This document shows, piece by piece, positions 36,361 to 48,292 of a stretch of DNA of 64,000 nt. The DNA is taken from the NCBI GenBank assembly GCA_973895155.1, contig OZ316895.1, positions 15,500,001 through 15,564,000 on the forward strand, in the 5' to 3' direction. The notes below the pieces were generated by a model, which was not told the DNA's origin, did no database searches, and saw only the letters and a list, made by a program, of their open reading frames with translations. How positions within the stretch are numbered: position 1 is the stretch's first letter; each line of letters opens with the position of its first letter. Origin of the DNA: Marsupella aquatica. Taxonomy: Eukaryota > Marchantiophyta. The position numbers were made by a program, and so were the translations under genes.

Positions 36361-36370
36361 CAAAAGTGGC

Positions 36371-36490
36371 ACTCGGTCTACCATCTAGAGTATGTCACTC
36401 AGTCTCTACCATCTAGAGTATGTCACTCAGTCTCTACCATCTAGAGTATGTCACTCAGTCTCTACCATCTAGAGTATGTCATCCAGAGTG
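36371..36490. repeat. 28-bp minisatellite, about four copies
   Basis: The unit CTCAGTCTCTACCATCTAGA plus GTATGTCA is repeated head to tail. The first copy lacks a few bases and the last decays into ATCCAGAGTGTCC. Confidence 0.92.
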
Positions 36491-36719
36491 TCCCTTAGTC
36501 TACATGATGTAGTCCTGCCCGAAGTATCTTGAAGGTTTAGTCTGTGTTCAAAACGCAAAACACCAGTACAAATTGTATAAGTACCTGATTGCAAATTTAC
36601 AAAGGCCCAACCACCTAAAAAAATAGAACGCATTCATACAAGCAGCTCAAAGAATTCTCATATAAGCATTGTCGCTAGTTATCTGGCCACATATATCTCC
36701 CAGACCCTTAATACACAAG

Positions 36720-37130
36720 GACACAGTCTAGTTTATACATTGGGAGAGTCCTATGTGAAGTCCATGTAAAAGGATATAGGACATGTATGGTCCTTTCTGC
36801 GGTTAAGGACTGTGTCATTAACTAAGGAACTAGTCCTTTACCATGACTTGCACCAAGGACATAGTCCTTGAATATGTCTTGCACCAAGGACATAGTCCTT
36901 GAATATGTCCTTAGTCAAGGACATAGTCCTTGAATGTGTCCTTCACGAAGGACATAGTCCTTCACAAATCCTTTTTAGTCCTTTTGAAAGGACATGGTCC
37001 TTTGCATGGTCCTTTCCAATATGACTCTGTCCTTGTCCAAGGACACAGTCCTAGTCCTTGTAAAATGACCAAGTCCTAGACATGCAATCAAACCAAAAGG
37101 AGTCGCTATGTAGAGGAGTCCTTACTAACA
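36720..37130. repeat. Cluster of GGACATAGTCCTT imperfect palindromes
   Basis: About a dozen AAGGAC / GTCCTT motifs are arranged as CAAGGACATAGTCCTTGAAT and relatives, many of them short palindromes. They may be a subterminal array of an older element whose transposase-like gene lies at 37432-37945 and 56022-58740. Similar GTCCT motifs occur at 59240-59420 and 24225-24655. The link is inference. Confidence 0.6.
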
Positions 37131-37431
37131 GCAAGGACACCTTGGACATGTCTTTACATAAGAACATAATCCTTACACATGGACGCACTAAGGATGGGTT
37201 ACGGGCAAAGCTCAATGACATTGTATTGCACTGTATGGTTAAGCTAGTGCATGAAAGTGTTGATGTAGATTGCAAGGAAAGTAGGAAGTTGGGCAATTCA
37301 GAAATTTACCTCAATAGACGATTCTCTCATCACCGCAAAGAATCTGTAATTGCTGCAAGTGTGTCTTTGTCCAATTTGAACTTTCTGCTACCACCCTTCC
37401 GTCCTGAAGTATCACATGGGCTTAGCCCAAA

Positions 37432-37945
37432 TCAAATGTGAATTACTGACTTTGCAAGACTAAAACTTGGTGGTGATTTGTCTAAATAGACATATGTGTG
37501 GCACGATCCTGGAACTGGTTGCATCCATCTGCCCTTCAATACCAGTTCACCCTGCTGAAGTTCCTGCTCGTATCCATCCACAAATGTCTCTGTGACATCA
37601 TGTAGGACCTCCTCGCATTGCAAAATGTAAAAGTCTACATCCCAACGATTTGGGCGCTCTGCTTCCACTGCATAGAAATCACCCAACTGCACCAACTCTG
37701 CCAAAGACCCAGAGTCCCCTTCCAATAGTCCTTCACCAACTCCCATTTCTTCAAGGTTTGCTTTGACATCAATAGGGAGAATCCCTTTCACCATCTCAAG
37801 CTTATACAGTCCTACAAGATCTCAATTCTCACATTTTTGTGGTTCTTCATCAAGATAGTAAGCACAAAAACAGCATAGTTCCCTCACTTGCAACAGAGTT
37901 GAAAGTCGGTTACTAAATCCATCAAAACAATGCATTGCTCTACAT
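37432..37945 (-). pseudogene. 3' part of a transposase-like gene split by CACTA-2
   Basis: Ignoring CACTA-2 and one CAT copy, the frame ending DAIPG at 56024 runs on from here: CRAMHCFDGFSNRL, CCFCAYYLDEEP, a TGA at about 37822, then KLEMVKGILPIDVK to a stop at 37432. The C-terminal part includes WDVDFYILQCEEVLHDV and VLKGRWMQPVPGS. The reading frame is exact at the junction. It is a pseudogene owing to the TGA and the 18-kb insertion. Confidence 0.75.
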
Positions 37946-37976
37946 CACTAGAAGAATCCGAGGTGAACTGAGACCG
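37946..37976 (+). repeat. CACTA-2 left terminal inverted repeat
   Basis: Starts CACTAGAAGAATCCGAGG and ends CTGAGACCG. It pairs with 55992-56021; the central ~8 bp differ. Confidence 0.9.
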
Positions 37977-38280
37977 CAATATATGACTCATTTTGGCTCA
38001 TGTGACTTCATTGTGACTCAACGTGACTTGACCCACGCTATGACCCTTGGAGTTGCAAAAGTTGAGACCAAAAAATGGAAGTCACTATTGATACTGGGCT
38101 TTGCAACTTGCTTGATACCCATTTGTGACTGATCTGTGACTTTATTGTGGAGTCTAGCCTTGTTTCGACGTGACTGCAATATGACTTCAGCGAGTCACAT
38201 CGTAAGTCACATACATGACTTACCCGCATTCAACAACGACTAGTGTGTGACTATTTAGTGTCACAGGAGAGACCAATGGA
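37970..38280. promoter_or_regulatory. CACTA-2 left subterminal GTGACT array
   Basis: About twelve copies of (T/A)GTGACT or AGTCAC-type motifs occur in 300 bp (ATGTGACTTCATTGTGACTC, TTTGTGACTGATCTGTGACT). This is a family-specific subterminal repeat, different from the TTGCGA motif of CACTA-1. Confidence 0.75.
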
Positions 38281-38800
38281 GACCCTGGCCCGCGTCACAC
38301 AACAGAACCATTTGGGACTCTATATACTCATGTTTATAACTAATAAGGTTCACATGCAAGTTATAACCATGACTAATGAACACAGAGGGACAATTCATAA
38401 GGAGAGAGAGCACTCGACATTACAATACATAGAAACCTGATGTTCTAACTTTAGAAATATAACACATTGAATACAAGAAATGAACATAGCATGAATGACA
38501 TCCACATGAAACAAAGCATCATATAAGCAAATCCTACATAAAACATTCATAAGAATTAAACACAATCACAATCTTGCTAAAAAATGAAGATCATTTGAAT
38601 TCCAATGGAATAGTTTACAATGTGATCAATGTAATTTAGACAAAACAGGAACTCATAATTGATGACTGTAGGATGAGATAACTGAAAGCACATGCATGAT
38701 ACTATGAATCTCCAAGAGGACATGATTCTTGTACTGCTTCTTGACATCTAAAATCTATATAACATGACTCACACTACAAACAAATAATGGCATGACATTG

Positions 38801-41800
38801 TTATGGATCCTCTATGAACTTGCTTGGCCATAATACCAAAGAACCTGCAGCATCTCCAAGTGTCTTTTGAGGAGGATCATCATTTGTGTTTGGAATGGGA
38901 AGGACAGCTTTAGGTTTCACTAGTAATGTGACTAACACTACTGAATAACCTGGGGGAATCCTCTTGCCATGGAACGTTGTGGAACCAACCTGCACTCTGG
39001 CAAATCCTACTCGTGTTCCACTCTCATCAACAGCTAACAAGCCACTTTGTCCCTCAGCATTAGGTGCTTTCCCCACTTCCACCTTAGATCTTTCTGCCAG
39101 CACTGTTCTTGGAGGTTTGTATGAAACCTTTGACGTGGCTCTGCTCCCACCAGCAGACTTGCTTCGTGTGCGCATGCTTCCTCTCTTCACAGTAGTGAAG
39201 CTAGGCTCAGTAGGTTCCTCTGTTAGGACTGTCACAGTAGCAGGTTCATCACCTGGGAGTGTCATACCAACTAACTCTTTGGTTGGATTTATCTCAACAA
39301 GAGGCACACCTGTCATTGAGAATGATACATTCTGCAAATCATTTATCTCTGCAATGGAGTCAAGATCTACATAGCATGAATCTGGCTCAATGGTATCATT
39401 GTCATGCTTGCTGATATCCTCATTTGCCCCAACATTGATATCATCCACTCCCTTGCCAATGTCATCCTCATCCAAACATGGTTGACTGCCCTCTGTCAAA
39501 CAAGTTGCTTGTACAGATTGCAACTTTGTTGCCTCTAAATTACAGCGAGTATTTGCCAGGTTCTCATACTTCTTCTCTGTAGCACCTGTCTTATTCTCTA
39601 TGGACACAACAACCACAATATATGTTACTGAAAATAACACATTCAACAAACAATGTCAATTCAAACTATACATTTAATAATCATATCCCACACAGTTGTA
39701 AAGGCCTTACCTTCAAGCCTACATGTCGTTGGCATGCCAGAAGAGTGCATCGACTTTGCCACCTCAAGTGGTGATGGTGGAACTCCTGCAGAATTGGAAT
39801 CAATTTTATCTCTCACCGACACAACAGCTTCCATTAATGTCTTGAAGTTCACATGGAACAAGTCAGTCAATGAATTCAAACGTTCATTGATCTCTGGAAG
39901 ACATGTTTCGACAGCCTTCAAATGACCACTTATCTCTGTAAGTGAAGATCCACCTCCCTACATGACACAGGGGTATAGGTTCAATCACTCCATATGAAAT
40001 GTTGGGCAATATATGCACAATCAATGTTATATACAGTGTACACCTGAAATTCAACGCAGGTCATTCAATTACCAATCAGAACTCATATAACTTACATGCT
40101 TGGAGGATTCAGATGCACCCTCTTGAGCCCGGGTGTTCACAATTTCAGCCCTCAACTCTTCTTTTGAAGGGCTTTGCCCCAATTGGGCTTTCTGCACATG
40201 CATGGCAAACACAAGTTATCGATCAATATTCAGGGAACGTACACTAAAAAACAAAGTTTACATGTATGGGTTTACACTAAAAAATAGTACATAGTGTAGC
40301 ATAAATTACATAGCTAGGCCATTCATTCTTACCAAACGTTTAGCTGTCGGTGCAGTGCCGGTCCTTCCTGTCAGATTAGGGTTCTGAACACTCAACCTGG
40401 CCTCGGTCATCTGTGAACTCTTCTTTTTTGAAGCATCTGTTACAAAATAAGCTACTAACCTTGCCCACACTTTATCATCACAACTGGCTGGTGGAGGCAT
40501 ATCTGGCTTCTCCCCATCTTCCTTCCAAGCCTTATGCATTCTCCACCTCTCTTGCTTGATAATTTTACCTGCTGTACTCTCTAGGCAACCTATGTCCACG
40601 CCATCATCACTGCCCACATAATTCCATTTGGCAGCAACATTTTCACATACAGTCTTCCAATCTTTTGGATGCTGTTTTTTAAAATTAATAACACTCACAT
40701 CTAACCAACGCAATACTTCAGCTTTCAAATCAGCATGCCATCGGTTCTTGCGAGGACACTCAGCATCCACCCATTGTCTCTCATTCAACTTTACGTTCCC
40801 TTTCTTTGTCACCTCCCCTCGTGCACTGCTCTCGGTAGTACTGGGCGTTGTATTGGCCACCCCTTCATTCACCCTACCTGGGGTTCTGAAGCCACCTGGG
40901 AAAATACAATGCCATTCATGCTTGAGAACTACATATAGCAGAATGGATGACGGCAACATTCAATGCTTCACTTCAAGAAAAATTCTTCAAACATACATAC
41001 CTGTAGCTCTGCCTGTAGATGCCTGTGCAGGGACTGCACTCTGAAATTGTTGCGACCCTGGACCACCTGTTAGCCTAGTACAGGGGCCGGATGATGTCAC
41101 TTTCTAGGTATGTGTGTGCAAACATATGTACTGAAAACTAAGTACAAACTGTAGGAAAACAACTGAACATTCACCGACATACCTATCCCCCTTCCGTGCT
41201 GCATCTACATAGGGGCATTAGTGAATACTTGAGTCGATGGTTCGACTGTCCAACCTGCACACATACATTTTCTATCATTATACATGTGCAGAGTCCCCCC
41301 CACGTGAATGGACTCCACATATAATGAGTTCTTCCATTGCTGACAAGATCAGACATTACCTGCTCCTCTTCCAGCGTTTGTAGGTACTGAATTTTGATAT
41401 CCCTGCCAATTACCTTCACCACCTTCCCAACCTTGTTCATTCCACGACCCACCACCATCCTCCCAACCTGGTTCAACCCATGTCTGTCCTTGTGGACATT
41501 GGAACTGATCATTACTAGCATTTGCCCAATCAGGTTGGGCAGAATCTGCATGCAATGGCAGGTGGACAGAATTTCATGTTGTCTGAATCCAATACATCCC
41601 AAACAATGTCAAAAATTGATATGCAGTCTGAAATTCAGGAGTGCCATGCCTTCACAAAGAACTGGCATATAGATATATACTCACATCCCCATGGTTGAGG
41701 TGGACGTCCATACCCACGAGATTGTGGGTTTGGACCTGCTCTGCCTCTACCACGGGCATAACCTAGAGCTTGCCCCCTGCCATAGTATTGGGCACCAGCC

Positions 41801-42506
41801 TGGGATCTACCACTACTACCACCTCGCCAACCTTGATCAGAGGTCAGCCCCCCCTGCTGGTATGGTGCATGCACAGGCTTCGAAGGCAAAACAGAACTGG
41901 CAGGACGCTGCATCACATCACCAACTACAATGTCAGGAACTAAGCAAGGTACATATGTGTAGTACTGAACATATGAAACCTCTAAACAAGAGTTTTTAAC
42001 TCAAAACCTTGTTGGGAAAACTACTTACATGTTTCTTTTGGGGCTGCTCTGCAATGTATTCATCTTCATAACCCCCATCCTCATCCATTTCCTCTGGAAA
42101 ATACTCATCATCTGCATCTTCTTGTCTAGTGTCTGCACCCACCTGTGCAACATCAATGTCATCTCCACATTCTGCCATTGTAGGTACGACCTTCTTGCTC
42201 AACCTGTCACTCCGACGCACAGGCCCAGAGATAGTGCTGGTCACCCTTCTTGTGTACTCCTTTTGTTTCTTTGAAAATGCTGTGGCTCTGCGACATTCCA
42301 ATATGAGAATACAGTCACAATTTCAGTGCCACATTGAACTATTCATGTCACACAAACTCAGCGGAGGGGTGTAGTTGAGAATCGTTCCCTTACAATTTAG
42401 CCACATCCTTTTCCAGATCCAGTTCTGCGATTTTGGCTTTCACGTATGCTCGTTGTTCCATAGCTTTCCTTTCATACTCACACATCTCTGTGTCACTCTG
42501 TTCCAT
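38801..42506 (-). CDS. CACTA-2 TNPA-like DNA-binding protein, about nine exons
   Basis: The ATG at 42506 opens MEQSDTEMCEYERKAMEQR. Phase-compatible GT-AG exons follow: 42506-42394, 42287-42029, 41964-41685 (RG-rich, YGRGQALGYARGRGRAG), one ending near 41370 (Gly/Trp-rich), one near 41100-41000, about 40898-40332, about 40193-40099, about 39959-39713 and 39600-38801. The exon near 40.9-40.3 kb carries a TNPA/Ptta-like region (RWLDVSVINFKKQHPKDWK, then DDKVWARLVAYFV). It is followed by a coiled coil (VETCLPEINERLNSLTDLFH) and a disordered tail. One junction, between about 41250 and 41100, I could not resolve. By analogy with maize TNPA it should bind the subterminal GTGACT motifs. It lies 157 bp downstream of the transposase gene on the same strand. 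Confidence 0.65.
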
Positions 42507-42662
42507 CCTACTGGACCACAAAAACATGTCATCTATGGTCACCCCGTATAACACAATGCAACCACAATCACCAGGCATCCATCCATACATCTGTGTTGCT
42601 TCAGAATTACTTTATTACACATCCTTCCCCTCACTAATGTCCATGCAAACAATTCACATTAC

Positions 42663-45600
42663 TCATGGCACAGGCACACTATTGACATCTGCATCTCTGA
42701 ATTCGCCTCCTTCAGCAAATGCATCTACCCTTGTCACAGGAATGAAGTCCCTGCTATCATGAACTACAGGCACTTGGTCTGAACGCCGACGATCAAAGGC
42801 ACTATGAGAGTGTAAATGAAACTCAAGGTTTGATCCTTCCATCCGACGTTGCCTGGCCTGTTTATGACACACTACACGCCAACCTGGGGAGTCTTCCACA
42901 TCCAGGAAGAAAGCTTGCTCCACCTGACTAGGAAACACAAATGGCTCAGACCGTTCGAGCAATTTCCCTCTGAAATTGGCCAGCAAGAAACCGTCGTTGT
43001 CTCTCTTCATGGTAGCCCTGTTACCAAGCCAATCCTGCCGCACCCATGAACCTTTCATAAGAATCACAGGACTGGACACCGCCCCATAGTCCAGAGCCCA
43101 TATGTCAACTAATTCTCCCACATATCCCATCTCCATCCAGGCCCTGTCGTGATTGTGGCTCTGTTGCTCAAATACAGTGATGAGCCCGCAGTCATTCGTC
43201 ACCCTGTAGGCACTGTCACCATCCTTCACTCGGAAGTGATTCCCATATGCTCTCATCCGTTTGTAAGTCTTCACTTTCAGGCTAGGGGCATTAGACAGTA
43301 GGTAAACATCTGCATCCATGTCTGGGTGGGTCTCGTGATGCTCTCTAATTGCCACTCTGATCCACTCCATGAAACCTGGAAAAGTTGTTCCTGCAGTGGG
43401 ATGGGCCGCCTTCAATGACTCATACTCCCTGAACGAACAACCACACAGCATTAGCTTGGGTAAACATGAACAGGCTGAAGGAGAAAACCACACGAACACA
43501 ACATTTAAGCTCATGAACTGGATTATAGCACATGTATGCACTCACTGTATCCAGGGTTCCATCACCACAGTGTTGTGCAATACAAAGTCATGTGCCAAGT
43601 CTCTCATAGATATGGTCAGGTTCTTTGTGGTTGCAGCCCCTTCCAGTACTTCACCTATCACCCCTTCCTCCTCATCAGAATTCCACACCCTGGTCTTCAC
43701 ATGCTCATATTGTGCTATGTATTCGGTCAGAAATCCCAGAGTCTCATCCTTGATGTAACCTTTAGCCATGCTTGCTTCAGGTTTGTAATATGTTCTCACG
43801 TGACCTTTGAGTAGCTTCATGTACCGTTCCAAAGGGTACAACCAACGAGCACTCACAGGCCCAAATTGGTGTAGCTCTTCCACAACATGGACAAGTAGGT
43901 GGGTCATGACATCAAAAAATGCGGGAGGAAAATAAATCTCCAGGTCACACAGCACCTGAGCGACATCTTCTGTCAGTTGTGGGAAGTGTGTTTCATCCCA
44001 AACCTTCACACAAATACGACGAAACACATCACTGAGTCGCATGATCACAGTACGAACAGGCTTCTGCAACAGGCCCCTTAGGCATAAAGGCAACACCTGT
44101 TGCATCAACATATGGTAGTCATGGCTTTTCATACTACCAAGCTTTCTAGTCATGATATGCTTCTTGAAAGCACTGCCATAGTTTGAAGGAACCTTCAAAG
44201 AACTCAACCTCTGCACAAATAGTTCCCACTCTGTGTCTGTCAGAACATAGGGCGCTTGGTACTTCAAGAGCACATCAGCTCTGTGGGCATGTGGCCTCAA
44301 CCAAAGATGGGGTTTCATTCCCCTCTGTTCAAGATCCAATCTCACTGAACCAGTGTCTTTCTCTCCACACAAGAATTTGAGTAGACTCTCACAAATATTC
44401 TTTTCAATGTGCATAACATCAATGTTATGTTTGCTTGGCTCAAACTCCTGCATCATTGCAATGCAAAAGCGTCAGGAAATGCCTCAAGTTTAGTCTCTCT
44501 CTTCAAAATGAATGCACATGCTCTGAACCAAAACATGTATCCCAATTAGCATCAACTCCAAGAGGCTTACCCTCCAGTACTTGAGCTCCAAGTCCAATAT
44601 GCTCAGTCTTTTTACACCATATCGCTTTATTGGATCACTCACTCCATCTTCCCTGCCCCCTCGTTTGATATAGTCATCCCTCAGTGCTCCCCACTGCCTG
44701 ATCTCCTCTTTGGTCACTCGTGCCGGGGGTCCACGTTGCTCAATCTCATTGCCAAAGTGTGCAATCAGTGCCTGTCTTTCTCTGTAAGGGTGATCTGCCT
44801 TCAGAAAATGACGATGGCCCATGTATATCACTTTCTGCAGGGCTCTGGAGTACTCAGTGGTGACATTGCGCCCACAGATAGTACAAGCACAATATCCTTT
44901 TGTTGTTTGGCCTGATATCATCCCATGGGCTGGGTAGTCAGCTATAGTCAGAATGACAATGGCTCTAAGGATGAATGGGTTTAACCTCCCAAGCCTCTGT
45001 AGGACATCATATGTGAGAACTCCTTCCTCCCAAAGCTTTCTCAATTCCTCCACTAGGGGAGCCAGAAACACATCTATGTTGGCAGATACAGCACTGTCTG
45101 GCCCTGGTATCAGTAGGACCATCAGAACAAAACATCGCTTTGTAGTCATCCAAGGAGGAAGGTTATAATTCAAAATAGTTACAGGCCAGCACGAAAATTT
45201 GTTGTTCTTGTCTCCAAATGGGTTTACCCCATCCAATGACAGCCCAAGTCTGACATTCCTCGGCTCAGCAGCAAATTCGGGATACATCTCATCTATGAGT
45301 TTCCATTGCCTTGAATCTGCAGCATGTCGTTGTAGCCCATCATCACTTTTCTTGTCAGTTGCCCAAGTCATCATCTCCGAGATGGCACGGCTTCTGAACA
45401 TCCGCTGAAGTCTGGGAATGAGTGGAAAATGACGAAGTACCTTGGCGGGAACCATAGACTTTCCTGAGTTCCGATACCTGTGCTTCCCACACTTAGGGCA
45501 TGTCAACGATTCTTTATACTCCTTTCTGAAAAGAACATGCCCATCAGGACAGGCATCGATCGAATCATAGTTCAATCCAAGATTAGATGTGCATCTTTTT

Positions 45601-46394
45601 GCCTCGTACATGTTCTTGGGCAAAATATTACCATCTGGTAGCACAGTTGTTCGCAAGAATGCCAACAACTCAGAAACCAAAATGTTGGGGACATTGTGGT
45701 TGCCGCAAATGTTCAGGAACATGATGACAAATCCCAGTTTAGAACATTTGCTACCGGGGTACAAAGACTTCATGCCTTCCTGTATTTGCAGGGGAGAGCC
45801 AAACATCCCATCATGCCCAGGGGTTTCCTGCCCTATCTCAAACTCATCAAGAGGCTCTTCGACAGGGGGCACACTTGCATCTGCAGCCGTATCCTCTTCA
45901 TTGTCCAGCCCATCATGAAATGCATCCAAGTCTTGGAAGATGTCTCTCACCATCTCTTCCACATGAATTCCTTCGTCACGTGGTGCTGCCTGAGCACCAT
46001 CCCGTTGGAGAGCTGACAACCCACAGAGACCAGCTACAACATTTTCAAATGCACCAGGCAGAACCTCACTTGCCCGTCTTGCAGCATTGGCAGCATCAAA
46101 TTCTAACCTCCACTCCTCATCGGAAGAATATTCCTCTGCAGGATCATTCCAAACTCGATGTCGTGGATCTCTTCCATGAACCGCGATATGCCGCCAAACC
46201 TCATTCAGACCCCTGGTACGGGATCCTTGGCAGATTGCACAAGGACATCTCATCCTACTGGCTCCTGAAAGTCTGGTTCGTAACCTTTCACGCTGCCAAA
46301 GCTTATTATCATGGCGTGATATCCTTGTGGGATGATGCAAAGGCAGTGCCTGTGCCCTGGGCTGGGTCTGGGGAGGGTGGTGACCAGGGTGCAT
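42663..46394 (-). CDS. CACTA-2 TNP2 transposase (TNPD), three exons, intact
   Basis: Exons 46394-44580, 44447-43546 and 43428-42663 join in phase (GTAAGC...CAG and GTGAGT...CAG) into 1,160 codons with no stop. Order: an N-terminal Cys/His finger (CPCAICQGSRTRGLNEVWRH), an acidic linker, then the TNP2 core with CPKCGKHRYR, RLGLSLDGVNPFG (likely catalytic Asp), LNYNLPPWM, and NIDVMHIEKNICESLL (second likely catalytic Asp). DUF4218 follows (FPPAFFDVMTHLLVHVVEEL, WLYPLERYMKLLKG), then DUF4216 (VDIWALDYGAVSSPVILMKG). It catalyses excision and insertion of the element by a DDE-type reaction. An open frame across introns is good evidence of recent activity. Confidence 0.93.
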
Positions 46395-46827
46395 TGTAAC
46401 AGGCTGGGAGCTCTGCAGTCATGGACAGCAGTGAACAAGGATGCCTAATGGTGGTATTTGTGTTCCATATATCCCTGATTGTATCTACCAAAAGAGTTAA
46501 CATAACGTGTACTAAATTCTCACAAACCCTAAACCACCCCAAAAGAAAAAAACAGGTTCGCAAGTAGTGTACCTATTGTCAAGTGAATGACACAAAATTC
46601 CTAAATGTTGGAGGGTGTCACCACCTCCTCCGCTATCCTCAAATGTACCGCCTCTGCATGTACGTTTACAGTGACACCCCCAGGCAGCAGGAAACAACAA
46701 TCCGCCAACAGTAAAATAAGCCCAACTGCCACCAACCATAACAAGGTACATTAGTTCAAAGATCACATTTATTTCAATGATCTGATTTATACAAAAAAAC
46801 TTGTGTCCAAACTGATGCTACTACTCC

Positions 46828-47700
46828 TCACTCTGATTCAGAATCGCTAATGACCCATTCCTCACTTGTTGTCTCATAGTCCTCTCTGTAAGGATCCTGA
46901 CCCTTCCGTGGCCAGGCCTCAAAAAGATCATAGTCCATTGGGTTTTGACGCTTCCCAACTGCTACTGATTCCACAAGCCAAGCATATGAAACCACAAACA
47001 CATTATGGGACATGACATAAAAGCGAATGTCTCCCTTCCCAAACTTGCGGCAGGCTTTGGGATATGACTTAGTAATGACATGAGTGGTGTCCTCTGTTAT
47101 ATTCTCCTCCACTGTCCCACCTAGGTCAAGCACTGTGGACTTGTACACTTTGCACTTAACCTCTCCAATTCCCGCCTCCACAAATACCATGCTCAGCCCT
47201 TTCAGAATGGGGGTTGGTTGCTTCGTCTCCTCAGCCAACATACACTTCAGCCTTGTAGAGCTCTGTCCTTTGTTGAGTACAGGTCCATATTGGAGATCAG
47301 CAAGCCGTGCCTTTGCTTCCCAGACTTCTTGTTCAGCCCAAGTTGATGCAGAAGCTTCTTCATCCTCCCACAACTCATATTGCTCAGTATCCTGTACAAT
47401 CTTATGTGCTATGGAATCTGTGATCCAAGAGGCCTCAACTACTTTTAGGCCTTGCTTAGTAATTGCAGAATTCATGTAGGACCATGACCACTTCTTTATC
47501 ACTGATAGCCATGTCCCTGCAACAACATGTGTAGTCTCTGGAGTGATGTCCTGAACTACAGTGCCATGGAGCTCAGAGAATCGTTTCTGTACAGTTGGCC
47601 AATGCACTTTGGTCAACCCATGCTGGCCATGGACCAAAATCGCTCTGACCCTTGTAAACACTGCTGGGTGGTCACACTTTCTACGTTTACCAGGCTCCAT
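46828..47700 (-). CDS. Tandem-BRCT protein carried by CACTA-2
   Basis: The ATG at 47700 (the longer frame starts with GTG) gives 290 residues in one exon. BRCT 1, about residues 10-95, includes LHGTVVQDITPETTHVVAG and GLKVVEASWITDSI. BRCT 2, about 165-260, includes DLGGTVEENITEDTTHVITK and VFVVSYAWLVESV. An acidic tail ends the protein. The W of each BRCT C-terminal helix (ASWI, YAWL) is present. BRCT pairs commonly read phosphopeptides in DNA-damage signalling. The gene sits 430 bp upstream of the transposase on the same strand. Its role could be repair of excision sites or recruitment of host repair factors (inference). I see no break in the frame. Confidence 0.85.
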   Translation of the reverse strand: MEPGKRRKCDHPAVFTRVRAILVHGQHGLTKVHWPTVQKRFSELHGTVVQDITPETTHVVAGTWLSVIKKWSWSYMNSAITKQGLKVVEASWITDSIAHKIVQDTEQYELWEDEEASASTWAEQEVWEAKARLADLQYGPVLNKGQSSTRLKCMLAEETKQPTPILKGLSMVFVEAGIGEVKCKVYKSTVLDLGGTVEENITEDTTHVITKSYPKACRKFGKGDIRFYVMSHNVFVVSYAWLVESVAVGKRQNPMDYDLFEAWPRKGQDPYREDYETTSEEWVISDSESE

Positions 47701-47709
47701 GTACACACA

Positions 47710-48290
47710 CTCTACGTGATGACAGTGAATTTTGGAAGAATGGGTTCACCTGACAATGCAAGGACAACAAAATTCCTGCTTTTTGAGTTGATCTGGCCCA
47801 CTGGTGCTCAGGTCCGATTTTGATAGGTACAAGGGATATGTGAACAATACGTACTAGGCACCTGCACGGATGCAGGACATTGTTTGAATATATACTACAA
47901 AATCCATATCCGTGGTGAAATGAAGTGCAACCAACTTGTCATGGCACATACATATTTTGTTGTAAAGGAGGATACATTCAATGACAAACTTATAGGGCAA
48001 TTTGATTAATTGCATGCCTGATAATTTATACGCTTACAACTTAGAAGTCCTGTTTTAATTTAGCAGTCTGATGAAAGTGTTTATGAAAATGACCACTCAG
48101 CCTAAATACTTCCAAGAAGGCTTGTAAGGATAAGTTTGTATAGGCATGTACCCAGCCACTGACGCCAGAGCACAAGATAAGTGCTGCCTATATAAACTCG
48201 CCTACCCAACTCCTTTTCAAAATTGGAATCTCTGCAATCTCAAAAAATAGTACATCCACATCAGGTGCACTGTGCATGTACAATGTTCAG
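47710..48290. other. Spacer between PHD and BRCT genes
   Basis: About 0.6 kb, AT-rich, no ORF of note. It probably holds the promoter of the BRCT gene and the 3' end of the PHD gene. Confidence 0.4.
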
Positions 48291-48292
48291 CT

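Noticed and set aside
36371-36490. CRISPR-like array (28-bp units)
   Set aside because: The copies are directly adjacent with no spacers, in plant-type DNA; it is a minisatellite.
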